From: Hofstenia miamia
Lineage: Eukaryota > Xenacoelomorpha > Acoela > Hofsteniidae
Assembly: GCA_900660155.1 (NCBI GenBank)
Contig: CABFPE010000054.1
Span: 1,466,253 to 1,530,252 of the forward strand
Direction of reading: 5' to 3'
DNA: 64,000 bases
Below are positions 24,561-36,835 of this stretch, piece by piece. A model generated the notes under the pieces. That model did not search any database and was not told the origin of the DNA. It saw nothing but the letters and a program-made list of their open reading frames with translations. Numbering within the stretch: the first letter of the stretch is position 1; each line of letters starts with the position of its first letter. The position numbers and the translations under genes are program-made.

Positions 24561-25299
24561 AGGAATGATAAGAAGAACAGAACATTCAAATCTTTAGTAA
24601 TAACCTATCCTAATTGGATTGAAAGCTAGACTAATTGGGATTGTACACATGGTCAAAAGGATTAATCACAGTAAATTGCTAATGCAATGCTGGAATATGT
24701 GTATATTACTACTTGTACAGATTCTACACTAGAAGAAATATCTGAAGTATGGACAAATCTAAAAAGCAAGGTGCAGTTTGAGGGCAAGTGGCCTGATATC
24801 AACATAGGAAGCCCTTCACAATATTACCATCCTTCAGCAGATAGAGTCCTTACTGAAATCAAGTAGTAATTTGAACTTAATGAAAAATAAATGGCAGCAC
24901 AATGCCCACATGAGATTGCAATATGCCCATTCCATTGAAAGCAAAAAAATTGGATTTTGCAGAGTGCTAAGATAATTAAGATAATTACTTCTATAGAGAA
25001 AAATAAAAAAAATGATGAATCATTTTGAAAAATTTAATGCACTTTTTCAAAAAAAGGGCTATGACTATAAGCAATAAATTTGGTATTTGCCACTCTGATC
25101 TTAACCTTATTACAGATACATTAAAAAAGTATATGTGGGGAGATATGCGCAAAACTAAAATTAATTACATCTCCACTGTTTTCGGTCCACTATGTACATG
25201 ATTATTTATAAAAAGAGGTGTAGGCTCTACAAGAGCATTTTGTAACATGGTAGTACAGTGCAATTTATTGACTAAAAATCAAATACTTTTTGATATAAA

Positions 25300-25928
25300 C
25301 GTATATGACTACCCCCAGTGCTCATACAAAAAAATAGTAAAGAAGCAGTATGAAGCCCAAAGGCTAGGTTGGATAAAAAACAATACCATTTTCAAACAAA
25401 TGATCAAGACACCAGAACAGTGAGTAGTACTCAAATCTTCTACAAAATGATCTGCGAGTTGCACTGAAAGACAAGCATTGTGGAAAATTGAGCTTGAAAC
25501 CCGTTTTACAACAAGACAATGCAAGACCGCACACTGTTACCCTCACCATGGAGACCATCCAAAAGATGGGATGGACAGTGCTTCTTCATCCGCCTTACTC
25601 ACCCAATCTGGCGCCGAGGGCCTATTACTTATTTTCTATGATGAAGAAACCTCTCCATGGCAAACATTTCTCTGATCTTGATTAAGTGAAAACAGTGATA
25701 ACACAATGGTTGAAGTATACTCCACAAGAATTTTTCTCGAATAGTCTCCATAAGCTTCCTTCAAAATGTACAAAATGTATCTCTCCCAAGGGAGAATACA
25801 TTCCAAAGTATGATGTTGATGACATTTGATCAATAAATTTCATTGCAAAATTCAGCCTTTGATTTATTTTATGATAATAAATTTAATGAAATTGACAGTT
25901 TCCGCGAACTTTCAGAGCACCCCTCGTA
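25300..25928 (+). pseudogene. mariner remnant, C-terminal half with right terminal repeat
   Basis: The sequence encodes LKDKHCGKLSLKPVLQQDNA, then RPHTV, GWTVLLHPPYSPNLAP and WLKYTPQEFFSN, the second half of a mariner DDE domain. The third catalytic position (the D of the family APSDYHLF block) is replaced: APRAYYLF. The N-terminal DNA-binding half is missing. The right end is AACTTTCAGAGCACCCCTCG followed by TA, the typical mariner terminal repeat (GAGGGGTGCTCTGAAAGTT on the other strand). The matching left end is absent. The element is dead. Confidence 0.8.
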
Positions 25929-27790
25929 GATGTTAAACTAATGCTAGTAGACTTGTACAAAAAACGAGAGCCTATAAGCACAGAATTACAAAAGATTAAG
26001 AAAACCATAGCTACATTGGACACTAGAATAATTATTTTAATTGGTGATCTAGTGTGGATAGATAAAATTGAGATATTCACAAAATATTTCAATGTCACCA
26101 AGTGAGTACAGGTAATAAGAGTCAGAGCAAATTTATTGCGCATTATATGTATACAAGATCTACAAACTAACACATGACAAAACAAAATAAACATGAACAA
26201 ATTACTACAAAATTTATATGTACAATATATAATAATATAGTCAATGTTTGAGTGGATGTTTGTGTAGGTGCTCAATGTTGAATGTATGTTTCAAATGCAT
26301 GAAGTGTATTACCGTCCCCTAATGTATACTGTTTTATTAATAATGATAATAGCAGACATTGTAGGTCCAGAACTAATAAAAGATCAAGCACTGTACTGTG
26401 CATCCCTACTTTGTGAAAGGGTAACTCAAATGAAATCTATCAGAGCATCCACTGGAAAATGTGCTAGTGCAATTCTAGCAAAATGCTAGCTACATGGTGT
26501 ATAAAAATTTTTTTGCTGATTTTTTTTAGTTTTTCTTTAAGGTTTATATTTATGTCTACATTATCACAGATTTTTTTCTATAAATATAGTTTAAAAAACT
26601 GGCGATTTGCTAGCAGAAGCTAGCTACATATATGCAATCCATTGATACCTTTTTTTTGAAAGAAAACGCTAGCACATTGCTAACTAAAACATAATTCATA
26701 TAGAAATCTTAATGAAAAAAGACTATTGTAAATAAAACAATTTTGGATATGATGCAATCAAGTATTAAGTAACATTTGACTACACAATCCATATTATGGC
26801 TTAAAAACAGCATTTTTCTACTTAGGTATCATTAGTTGTAATTGTGAATATTATTATTAACATAATAATAATTTATGCCAGAGTGCAGCACTAGCTTTGA
26901 ACTCTTTGAAACCTACAAAGCACCCTTTGACTTTCTGCTTTGTCACAATGCCGTGAAAAAATTATTTTGCAATTTAATCAAAATAGAAATATTTATTATT
27001 GCCAGAATGATTACCACATTGTCAAAGAAAATTTTTGCTTGTATGAAATTAAAAAGTAAATATAAAATCGCATGTTATACTAATGTAATGAAATGTCAAT
27101 GCTTACAAGTTTGAGTTTGCAGTTGATATTTCTGGTGGTTGACTTTGCTTATTTATGAGCATGTGTTTGTTTTTGAGTGTGGTGTTATACATCCTGTGCT
27201 AAGCAATTGTTTCTGCTACTAATAAAAAGTTGTAATACAATATTGAAGATTTGTAGAAGAATGCATCAATTACATAAATTCCTAAACCAGCATTGAAATA
27301 TATGATTTTTGAGAATTATAAAGCAAAAATATAATTGAAAAAAACGCTAATGCCGCTAGCACAAAAAACGCGTGCCTAAATGCTAGCTTAGCTAGCATAA
27401 ATAACTCACTAGTGTATTTTCCAGAGAGCAGTGCTCAAACACTTAGACAAATGTACTGAGATTCGAGAAGAAGATGCACACACACACAATTGATAGTGAC
27501 GCAGTGATGACATTGATGATTGCCTTAAAAGCATTGCGACTTTACATACAATTTTACAATATTTTTACTAGATGCTATATCAGTATATGAACAAGTTGTG
27601 TAATAAATGAGAGATGGTTTGAAATGTCAATGATGAAATGCAAAAAGGAAGAAGTGACACATAGGGAAGCAATTCTGCAAATTTCTGAGAAAGAAAAATA
27701 CGTCAACGTCCAAAGTTGAGATGAAGAATTAGCTGCAGAGGTGATTGAAGATGCTCAAAACCAAGGAAAGCTGTAGAGAGTAATATCAAA
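25929..27790 (+). pseudogene. unrecognised coding relics, split by a MITE
   Basis: Several short plus-strand pieces look like protein. About 25.93-26.1 kb holds LYKKREPISTELQKIKKTIA and ends near a good donor (CCAAGTGAGT). About 26.35-26.45 kb holds ADIVGPELIKDQALYCASLL. The piece resumes after the MITE at 27.43 kb with VLKHLDKCTEIREEDA. About 27.6-27.78 kb holds REAILQISEKEKYVN and EELAAEVIEDAQNQGK. The pieces are interrupted and I do not recognise the family, so it may be an old host gene, a pseudogene or a mobile-element protein. Splice phases between the first two pieces do not agree, which argues against a simple intact gene. Confidence 0.4.
26450..27424. mobile_element. hAT-type MITE with CTAGC-rich ends
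   Basis: The left end CTGGAAAATGTGCTAGTG matches the inverted right end CTGGAAAATACACTAGTG in 16 of 18 positions. Flanks AGAGCATC (26442-26449) and AGAGCAGT (27425-27432) agree at 6 of 8 positions, in keeping with an old 8-bp hAT target duplication. CTAGC motifs are abundant near both ends. There is no coding frame of note. The coding frame on its left flank continues in the same sense on its right flank. Confidence 0.65.
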
Positions 27791-30700
27791 CATTACCTTG
27801 GTTACCCTTATATGCATTATATTAATAATAATTATAATAAATAAATAAAAAATATTTCTAGTGTAAAAATGATTTCTTTGATTACTTGATTTGGTTTGAT
27901 GTATTTGTACAAGTTCCAATTTCAATATTAATTTTTAGAACTAGTATTTGATTGTCCCCTCTACTTAAATTCAGCATTGCATAAAGTAAACTTTTGAAAT
28001 TTATGGGGGAATTGAATTGTAATCAAGATACAGGTAATTATCATGTATTTGTTTAAATATGTAGGGAAATTTGTAATGCATTCCTGCTAGAATCAATTTA
28101 GTTTAGCTTCATTTTAGTATTGTATTCTATCTCTTGTGGTTTTGGGTATATTTCATATTATGGTAATAATTAGATAAGCTCTGACAAAAATTTGGGAATC
28201 ATGCTGAAATGAGTTGCAAAAGCTTCTTGATTTAATTACTCTCAATTGTGGGTGCATTGTAAGTTATGTATATGCATACACATAATAGTTAACACTGTGT
28301 TGAAATCATGCCTGATGGCTTGCACAAATGCATGGTCTAGGGATAATAAAACTTTATTGAGCTAGATAAAAAGTGAGACACATAGGGGAGAACTGTTTTT
28401 CATAGAAATCACTCAACTCTCATGATGGATCATCAGTGTGATGCTGTGTGGAATTGGTGGACTCAATTCGTCTTGTTCCCTAAAAAAACTTAGTTATGTT
28501 TAATTACGGATTGTTTGTTTTGATGGCATCAGAGATCAATTAGGTTTATATATGTACATTTTTAGCAAAAGACCTGTAAATTGTGAAAAAATGCAAATAT
28601 GCTATTAGAACAAAGTGAAAACTTTTATAATATACAGTAAGTATGCAAGGAAAAGCCTTAAAGGAGAAATGTAAGCTATTTCTTTCTCTTCAAATTGAAA
28701 GTAGAAATTGCTTGATTGGAGTTTCCCATGTGACATTTACAGTTTTTGTCACAATTGTGAAGACACTTCATCAACAATTGAGTCCATTAAATGGATTGGG
28801 ACACCATCTATATTCTGGTGACATCATCATTTCCAATTATAGACACAGAAAATTTGGTAATTTATTGAACATTTCAATGCTTTCAGAATAATATTTTTTA
28901 CTATGCTTGTTAGTTTATGATAAAAGACATCAAATATTAAAATGGAGAACAACATGATTAGTTTAATGTAAAAATGCGTAATGATATAATGTGTACATAA
29001 TTATTGTTTTACAAAAACTCAACATATTGAAACTTTATTTGATATTTATGGCGCTTTACATTATCATTCAATAAGTTTCCTCCATGCCTTACTTATGTTT
29101 CACCAGTGTTGTCCATGGGAATGGTATTTCCCATTTTATAAAAATTCAAACAAAATTATGCTAAAAAATTTCAAAATATAGTTGATAAATGTTTTATGGT
29201 GAGTAAACAAGTTGGTGAATTGTTTTAAATTTGGTCAGAATACTTTTCAATTTACAAAAGTAAATGTCAGGAAAGAATAGAAATACCAGCATTTTCAAAA
29301 AGCTAAAATTTAAGAAGGTTTACAGGGGTTGGAATCAACCCCCTGTGGTAAATAGGGTTTAGGCAACATGCTTCAGTAGCAAATTTTATAAAGAATGCTT
29401 TGAATTTTTTATACTTGATTGGAGATCTACATTACATGTATTTTAAATTTTAATTGAAACACAAAGAATACAATTTATTTATTTACATTTAAAATTGCAT
29501 GAAATATCAAATGCAATACGACAATTGACTTTAATAGATGACTGAAAATTTATAAATTACAATAATAGTAGTCTTGCATGGCAGACATCCTCAATGTAGC
29601 TGATTGTGTGCTATATCCCAAATTTTCATTTTGAATCTTAATGGTGTAGTCATTGTTATTTCAATGATAATTCAGGATGTAGCTTACACAAAACTGTAAA
29701 TAAAGCACCGAAATTGTATGAGCTAATTTAGCAAAAGTATGTAATTTATCATGAGAGCAGTTATATAATTGTAACACTAGGGCAAAACATGATTATCTCA
29801 GTGAAAATTATTGAAGGGGTAAAGTAAATTAAAAGTCTTTTATAAATTTTTAGGAACTTTGATAAATGTACCTCCCTTTCACTGCTTGATAATGACTTGA
29901 AATGTTCTAATAAATTTAGTGATATGTAATCAGATGAATTTTATTAATTAGTAAGGACAACAATCAAGAGCCTAATTCAGTTCAATATAATTACATAATT
30001 CCTTTTTTGCTTTAAGTCTATCAAAGCTTTATACATGTTAGTTCTACATAGACATTATGAAATTTTGATGACTGACATTTTTCAAGTGCAGATGATATAT
30101 CAAGGATAACTGTTTAATGTGATCCCCTGGATTTTTCTAAAAGTAATGCAATACGCTAGATTACAGGGGAATTATCAAAATTTAATCATTAGCACTTTAC
30201 CAGTTTGTTGTCCAAAAATATCTCTTTACATTGGTATGAGATTTGATACATTTGAATTTACAATGGAAATATTATGAATTCTGTACATCCACATCCCATA
30301 AATTCCATTTACTATTGTAACTAAAGAATTTGGCAATTTTTAGATAAAGATTTGGGTATTAAAATGTTTATTTTTGATTTGTGTGGAATGTCAATTACAG
30401 CACCTGGTGTTGCATTTTGAATTAGAATAGTATATTCATTGAAATTGTTCCTATGTGTGTAAATTATTTCATACAATTGAAATTTTAAGGCTAAAGCTAC
30501 ATTATTGGTTAGGGTGACAATGGCTCACTTTGCAAGTAGAAATTGAGTAGCAGGCATAAATTAATTGCAATTTTTTAATAGCATCACTGGATAGATTTAG
30601 AAGCATTAATAAATTCATAAGTTATTTGTAAAACAGGCAAATTTATCCTGTTGGTGTTATCTATAATTTTGTCTTTTATTTATCAAATGTCTTGTTGCAT

Positions 30701-31255
30701 TTCCTTCTAAAATTACTCTAGCCGTTTGCCACTAAATATCATTGTCATCTTTAGATAGATTTGAGTATAGGGACTTCATTTCATTAATTGGAAGCTTATA
30801 ATTGTGAGTACACTTGTTAATGACATTGATATGCAATCAATCCGAAGATGACTGTTGTATCTTAAAATCAATTCTTTCAAAAATTTTAAATAGCTCTGAT
30901 CCTAAAGTTCCAATTAAACTCTTCTCACTATAGTTATAAAAACAGATTGAAATAATGACATATTTTTTTTAGGTGGAAAACAATTTGTTGCTGTCAAATT
31001 TATATAATTACAAAGAAATAGTTCAAAATCATTGATACCTCATCTAATACTGAGATACAATCATAATATATATTGTTTTAAAGAGAAATTAAAGTAGAAT
31101 AGTGTGGTATAATTGGCAGAAAATGATAAAAAAAATAAAAACAAAAAAGATTTTTAAATGATTTTATTTATTTTTTATAAATTTTATTGCCTATCTATCA
31201 ATCAACAATTTGTATTGAGTACCCTAGTTTGAAAACTTGCATAATCTGGAAAGTT
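27791..31255. other. non-coding, nothing recognised
   Basis: About 3.5 kb of AT-rich sequence without an exon-like frame, terminal repeat or RNA gene that I can support. The frame at 28643-28891 has no known domain. Confidence 0.45.
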
Positions 31256-31505
31256 CTTGAAGAAATTTTGAATCTTGGATTTCTTTCAAAGATCTTCGAA
31301 GTTTCTTAAAAGAACTTAATAAGAAATATATTCTTGGATTTCTTGCAAAGATCTTGAAATATTTTAAATAAAAAACTTGATAAGAAATTTATTCTTGGAT
31401 TTATTTCGAAGTTTTTGAATATTTCTGAAGGGGTTTAAGAAAAAATATTTTCTTCGATTTTTTTTCAACAATCTTGAATGTTTCTTAAAAAAATGATTAG
31501 AAAAA
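31256..31505. repeat. degenerate tandem repeat, about 60-bp unit, four copies
   Basis: Successive units share ATTCTTGGATTT(C/A)TT, CAAAGATCTTGAA and an AAGAAATAT-like end. Sequence drift between units is considerable. A cluster of similar motifs in the opposite sense occurs at 34.27-34.61 kb. Confidence 0.7.
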
Positions 31506-32640
31506 TAACAAATTATTAGATAAATGAAATTTCTACAGCATATATAAAAATATAATATGTATTGAAACTTACAAGTACTGCTTAATAATTCGTACATACA
31601 CAAGTATTGCAATACTTGTAAGGTCATTAATAGTTTCTTGTAAGCTTTAAGATTCTTTTAAGCATTACAAAACATTCACGATGTACTTATTGAATGGTTT
31701 TGAAACTCATCTAAATTGAACAAAGAATAAATAATATGCTAATAAATATTATAGTTTATTTATATCAGAATAGTTTTGAGAAAAGGGCAATAAAGAGGGT
31801 CATGATCACGACGTCGAGAACCTCCTCTGGATCTGGCTCAAATTTACATGTGTTTATTTAAAATGAAATCAAAAGTGGTATGCATTAGAATTTTTATAGA
31901 ATCCAAGAGAGAACAGTGGAATTGAAGATATTCTGTTGAGCTCAAAATCATTTCCCAATTTCGTAAATTCAAATTGCATTGAAATGTTCGTGTAGATCAA
32001 AATTTCGTAGTTATGAAGTTTTGCATTATTGAAAAGTGAATAAAGGCTGGAAATATATAATTTCGAAGATTGATGGTGGATAATGAAAACTTTCAGCAGT
32101 TCAGAATTGGTCACAGTTAATTTCCTTGCAAATACATAAAGCCATTTGGAATGTGAGGTGGAAAGTTCTAAATTTGCGAAGTGCGAATTTATTTAGAAGA
32201 TCTAACATCGACTATCAAAGTTCAAATGTAAGTTGTTAGAGCTTTGTTATGCGTCACATTTATTATTTACTATAATTAACTAATCATTTACTGAACTGAA
32301 ACTCATATGAATATTATTCTTGAAAATTTAGTTTTTAAATAAAATAAAATTCGCCTTTATTAATGCAGCCCAAACGGCAAAAAAATAGTTTTTTAGCCGT
32401 ACTCGAAATGTTTTATTCGTAGAAAAATGTTATTTTTTATTGCGGCTGTAAAATAACTAAAGAATTTGCTATAAAATTTCCAACAAAATTCAAGTTTATT
32501 AGTTGATAATTTTTTCAACATTATATTTAAAATTTATTTTAAAAAAAAATCGTATTTAAAGCAATGGAAATAAACGTACCCGCACATCACTAACTGCCAT
32601 TCTAAATACAGGTATCAGGTGGGTACAAATATCAACTTAA
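31506..32640. other. non-coding with a likely hAT element end
   Basis: The only recognisable item is ACGTACCCGCACATCACTA ending near 32594, which on the minus strand reads TAGTGATGTGCGGGTACGT, a typical hAT terminus. Its partner end was not found. Confidence 0.4.
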
Positions 32641-32656
32641 ATAAATAAATAAATAA

Positions 32657-32699
<43 letters not shown>
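32636..32699. repeat. (AAAT)n followed by (TA)n microsatellite
   Basis: Five to six AAAT units followed by about 20 TA units, directly visible. Confidence 0.95.
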
Positions 32700-32703
<4 letters not shown>

Positions 32704-33628
32704 ATGGAAGTGGAGCAGATTTTTGTGAACTGCTCAGTCCCGCCCCACAGAATTTGTGCCCTGCCCCATTTCCACGTGTTGACATCTGCCTCATCTTGCC
32801 CCACGTTTTATATNNNNNNNNNNNNNNNNNNNNNNNNNNNNNNNNNNNNNNNNNNNNNNNNNNNNNNNNNNNNNNNNNNNNNNNNNNNNNNNNNNNNNNN
32901 NNNNNNNNNNNNNNNNNNNNNNNNNNNNNNNNNNNNNNNNNNNNNNNNNNNNNNNNNNNNNNNNNNNNNNNNNNNNNNNNNNNNNNNNNNNNNNNNNNNN
33001 NNNNNNNNNNNNNNNNNNNNNNNNNNNNNNNNNNNNNNNNNNNNNNNNNNNNNNNNNNNNNNNNNNNNNNNNNNNNNNNNNNNNNNNNNNNNNNNNNNNN
33101 NNNNNNNNNNNNNNNNNNNNNNNNNNNNNNNNNNNNNNNNNNNNNNNNNNNNNNNNNNNNNNNNNNNNNNNNNNNNNNNNNNNNNNNNNNNNNNNNNNNN
33201 NNNNNNNNNNNNNNNNNNNNNNNNNNNNNNNNNNNNNNNNNNNNNNNNNNNNNNNNNNNNNNNNNNNNNNNNNNNNNNNNNNNNNNNNNNNNNNNNNNNN
33301 NNNNNNNNNNNNNNNNNNNNNNNNNNNNNNNNNNNNNNNNNNNNNNNNNNNNNNNNNNNNNNNNNNNNNNNNNNNNNNNNNNNNNNNNNNNNNNNNNNNN
33401 NNNNNNNNNNNNNNNNNNNNNNNNNNNNNNNNNNTGTTTTCAAAATGCGACTAGATTTCCAAGAAATAAAAATTTTTTATGCAAGGAACTTTGATGTAAG
33501 AAAATACTTTTACGATCTCTAAAATTTCCAATCTCTTACTTCAAACTTTCTTAAATGAAAAGTGTTTTCGTCCTACTTTTGCCCCATGGGTACCCATTAT
33601 AGTAAAATCTTGACTCACTCCCACTTGT

Positions 33629-33632
<4 letters not shown>
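32700..33632. mobile_element. possible non-autonomous hAT element containing an assembly gap
   Basis: The left border CAGAGATGGAAGTGGAGCAG and the inverted right border CTCACAAGTGGGAGTGAGTC are alike, and both interiors carry GCCCC/CCCGCC motifs common in hAT elements. Each side is bordered by a TA run, perhaps the target site. The middle (32814-33434) is 621 Ns, so length and content are unknown. Long open frames across the N run are artefacts. Confidence 0.4.
32814..33434. other. assembly gap (621 Ns)
   Basis: A continuous run of N. Nothing can be said about its content. Confidence 1.

Positions 33633-33663
<31 letters not shown>
33633..33663. repeat. (TA)n microsatellite
   Basis: A TA run, directly visible, at the right border of the possible hAT element. 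Confidence 0.95.
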
Positions 33664-34264
33664 CTAAAATTGAGTCTCAAAATTGCATTCAATAAGAAAT
33701 ATAAAACTGAATAAAAACTGAAGGTGAAACAAATTATTTATTTTGTTTTCAGATAAATTTCCTGATTATTGTGTAAAGAAATTGTAAATCCGTAGAACGA
33801 TCTCGTGAAAACTCACCACGACAATATGTTCTTGATCTTGATGGCTCGGGCATTCTCATTTTTAACTATTCCAAAATTAAAGTAAAACTCTTAGATCTTT
33901 TATTTCAAAGAGAAATTATGAAAATTCTTTTATAATTAATCAAATTTTGAATGAATGAAATACCCTTCTTTTTATACATATATAATTTTCTTATTTAACA
34001 GCGATTTTGCAAGATGTGGAGAAATTCTGCAAATATGGACGGAAGCTACGTTGTGGAAAATCAGACTCAAACAATTGAAATATATGAAATATGAATATAT
34101 GACCTTAAAAGAGTCGATGTTTAAAATCTTATTAACATTTATATATACTTGTGTTTTCTATGTGACAACAAATAACTTTAAATAAAATCATGATTATGTT
34201 ACGCATTTGTTCTGTACATTGCTTCCAAATTCCATTTTAGATTTTTAGCAACTTCTTAAAATTT
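33664..34264. other. non-coding, nothing recognised
   Basis: The frame at 33955-34185 contains PSFYTYIIFLF and no known domain. I see no splice pattern that would support a gene. Confidence 0.4.
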
Positions 34265-34612
34265 CTTGCATTTTTATTACAGGACGATGGAATTTCTTGG
34301 AAATTTCTTGCCAAATTTCAAGTTTACTCAACTTTCAAGAACATTTGAGGATTTTTATACTTCTTAGATTTTCTTGGAAATTTCCTTCAAGATGCTTAGA
34401 AAATCCTAAAAATTTCTTGCGAATTTCTTGCAAGTTTTTTCCAAGAATATCTAAGAAACTTCCAAGATCTTTTCAAGATTTTTCCTGATTTTTGAGTTTC
34501 TTGAAAATTTATTTCAAGATTCTTGGAATTTCTTGGAAATTTCTTGCCAAGTTCTTGCAAGTTTTTTCCAAGAATATCTAAGAAACTTCCAAGAACTTTT
34601 CAAGATTTTCCA
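34265..34612. repeat. degenerate tandem repeat, 127-bp period
   Basis: A 37-bp block beginning CAAGTTTTTTCCAAG and running through ATATCTAAGAAACTTCC recurs exactly at 34431 and 34558. Flanking TTCTTGGAAATTTCTTGCC also recurs. The theme of TTCTTGGAA/TTCCAAGAA short inverted motifs is shared with the cluster at 31.26-31.5 kb. Confidence 0.8.
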
Positions 34613-35120
34613 CTTTTGATTAACTTGTGTAGTAGTTATTTATGTAATTATTACCTGTTGGCAAGATGTGCTTGAGAAATTATAGAAGACAAATACACTA
34701 AGCTAATTAATAGCAATGTTGTGGCAAAAGAGCAGATGAATAAAATATTAACAAATCATAATTGCAAAGAACAGGTACATGCTGTTTTGTTTGTATATTT
34801 CAATATAAATATTATTTAACAGATTAGTTTATGATGATTTTATTACTTTGGATTTAGTTTGTAGTATTCAGGTTTGATGGGTTATGCAAATGAAAGCTAA
34901 ATATCAAAGCACATGAATAGTATTCAAGACCCCCAGAATCATTTATTCTGGCAAGGCTGCAACTTTCCATACAATCCTTTGTTCATGCAGATGTCCTTTT
35001 TATGAAAGTGTGCTTATAGGCTAAGACTATGAATAGGAGTTTTCTTAATTTAGCTTTCCTATCAATTCATTCACACTTATAGTAAATGCACTCAAACAGC
35101 TGCATAGCTGTTTATATATA
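34613..35120. other. non-coding, nothing recognised
   Basis: No exon-like frame or repeat boundary seen before the transposon at 35121. Confidence 0.5.
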
Positions 35121-36484
35121 GAGGGTGACACAGCTAAAAGTTAAGATTTGAATATTTAATAACATTTTATTGAGTAGGGTAGCATTAAAACTTTTGATTT
35201 AATTATGTATATGAGTTATTGGCAATTAACTTTCAACCAATTGAATGTGACCTTCATAATTCTTATAAGAGCAGTACTCATTTAGTTTGGTACACACTAA
35301 TTGCCTTTTTTCTTTTTAGAATGTCTTACTCTGTTGAACAAAGGGCCAAATGCGCTGCTTGGCTAGAATGCATGGAAAGTGTAACTGCAGTACAACGTAA
35401 ATTCCGAAGTGTTTATGGCAAACATGCTGAAACTCCCAGTGCAGCAACCATCAAGAAATGGCACCAGAAATTAATGAACACAGGAAATGTGCTGGACTCC
35501 ACCAGGCAGAGGGTTTCAACAGCAACGTCAAGTGAAATGAAGAAAAACGTTCAGCAGCATTTTGCTGAGTTTCCTCACTCCTCTACTCGACGAGCTGCGT
35601 TATCATTGCACATCAGTCGTGAATCTGTTCGTAGATGCTTAAAGACAGATAAGTGGCATCCGTATAAAATCCACATACTGCAAGCCTTAAGTGAGGAAGA
35701 CTATGCCAATCGTCTGGCATTTGCCCGTGACGAGTTGATGAGGCTTCAGGACCCAGTCCATGGTAAAAATCTGGTGTTCTCTGATGAAGCACATTTTCAT
35801 CTCGATGGCATTGTTAATCGGCACAATCATAGGTACTGGGCACAAACTAACCCTCTGTGGACAGCAACGAAGCAACTGCATTCACCAAGAATAACAGTTT
35901 GGGCAGCAATTTCCTCCAAAGCCCTCTATGGTCCATTCTTTATCGAAACAAATATCAGCAGTGAGACTTACCTTCAGCTTCTACGGGACCAGTTTTTCCC
36001 TTCCCTCACGCGCAATGAAAAGAGGTCGATGATATTTATGCAAGACGGTGCACCTCCACATTGGGGGCTAAAGGTGAGAGCTTGGCTAAATGCAAATTTT
36101 TCACAACGTTGGATGGGGCTTGGATCACCAAACATGCCGTGGCCACCTCGTTCCCTGGACATCACGCCTTGTGATTTCTACCTGTGGGGATATATCAAGT
36201 GTCGTGTATTCTACACCATCTGGAACGATCACGGAGTTGAAGAACAAAATTATTGATGCATTTCAATTAGTGACGCCTGACACGTTAAATGCAGTTTTTG
36301 ACAATTATAAAGAACGACTTCTTCACCTTGTACAAGTTGAGGGAAAACATATTGAAGCATATAATTTGTGATTTCCTTAATGCCCTTTGTTGTTCTGTAC
36401 AATAAAATATTGATTCTGGACTTTTTTTACATTGATTGCATTTGTCTTACATTTTAAATTTTAACCTTTAGCTGTGTCACCCTG
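35121..36484 (+). mobile_element. IS630-Tc1-mariner superfamily transposon, nearly complete (DD41D-like)
   Basis: Terminal repeats match: the left end AGGGTGACACAGCTAAA(A)GTTAA and the inverted right end AGGGTGACACAGCTAAA(G)GTTAA differ at one position over about 22 bases. TATA lies outside each end, consistent with insertion at TA. Total length is 1364 bp with one transposase gene in the middle. The near-identity of the ends and the long open frame make this the youngest complete-looking DNA element in the window. Confidence 0.9.
35321..36371 (+). pseudogene. transposase of the DD41D-like element, one frameshift
   Basis: The protein most likely starts at ATG 35321 (MSYSVEQRAKCAAWLE). An upstream in-frame ATG at 35219 would add 34 residues without family likeness. 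An N-terminal helix-turn-helix region is followed by the DDE domain: FSDEAHFHLDG (first Asp), IFMQDGAPPHW (second Asp) and WPPRSLDITPCDFYLWG (third Asp, 42 residues after the second, against 41 in the usual DD41D spacing). At about 36205-36215 the frame is lost, and the natural C-terminus (ending KHIEAY, stop at 36371) continues in another frame. All three catalytic residues are present. It cuts and joins DNA at the element ends in active relatives; this copy is probably inactive. Confidence 0.85.
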
Positions 36485-36509
36485 TATATATATATATATA
36501 TATATATTA
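36485..36509. repeat. (TA)n microsatellite
   Basis: A TA run directly abuts the right terminal repeat of the transposon; it probably contains the target site. Confidence 0.95.
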
Positions 36510-36826
36510 GAGTAATCGATTAATAAAAAGATAAAGTATACATTTGAATAATAACATCTCTACATGGCTAGTTTATGTTCACTTTGCCATGGCATTGTCT
36601 ACACAAAATTTCTGCATAATTAGACAGTTCTTAGGGGTAATTTTATTTTTCCTATATATTTATAGCTGAAATCTGCTGAAGTTTGTCTTAAATTAAAATA
36701 ACTTAACAGATCGTAATCATTAGAATAATATGAAAGGAGGAGTTCTTTATTCTAGTATTGAAGATTGTTAAAATTTTGTTCAAATGGACAGTGGTGCAAG
36801 AAGTTTTATTCTTTAATAAGATTCCT
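36510..36826. other. non-coding; possible tail of an LTR element interior
   Basis: No coding sequence recognised. It ends in a purine tract (GAAGGGGGAG at about 36827) of the kind that precedes a 3' long terminal repeat. Confidence 0.35.
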
Positions 36827-36835
36827 GAAGGGGGA

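Noticed and set aside
25883-26275. 130-codon minus-strand ORF
   Set aside because: It is antisense to better plus-strand coding relics and to the mariner end, and its composition is typical of AT-rich background.
28643-28891. 82-codon ORF
   Set aside because: No recognisable domain or splice support; length is expected by chance in this much sequence.
32704-33522. Long open frames across 32.7-33.5 kb
   Set aside because: They are open only because the 621-base N run contains no stops.
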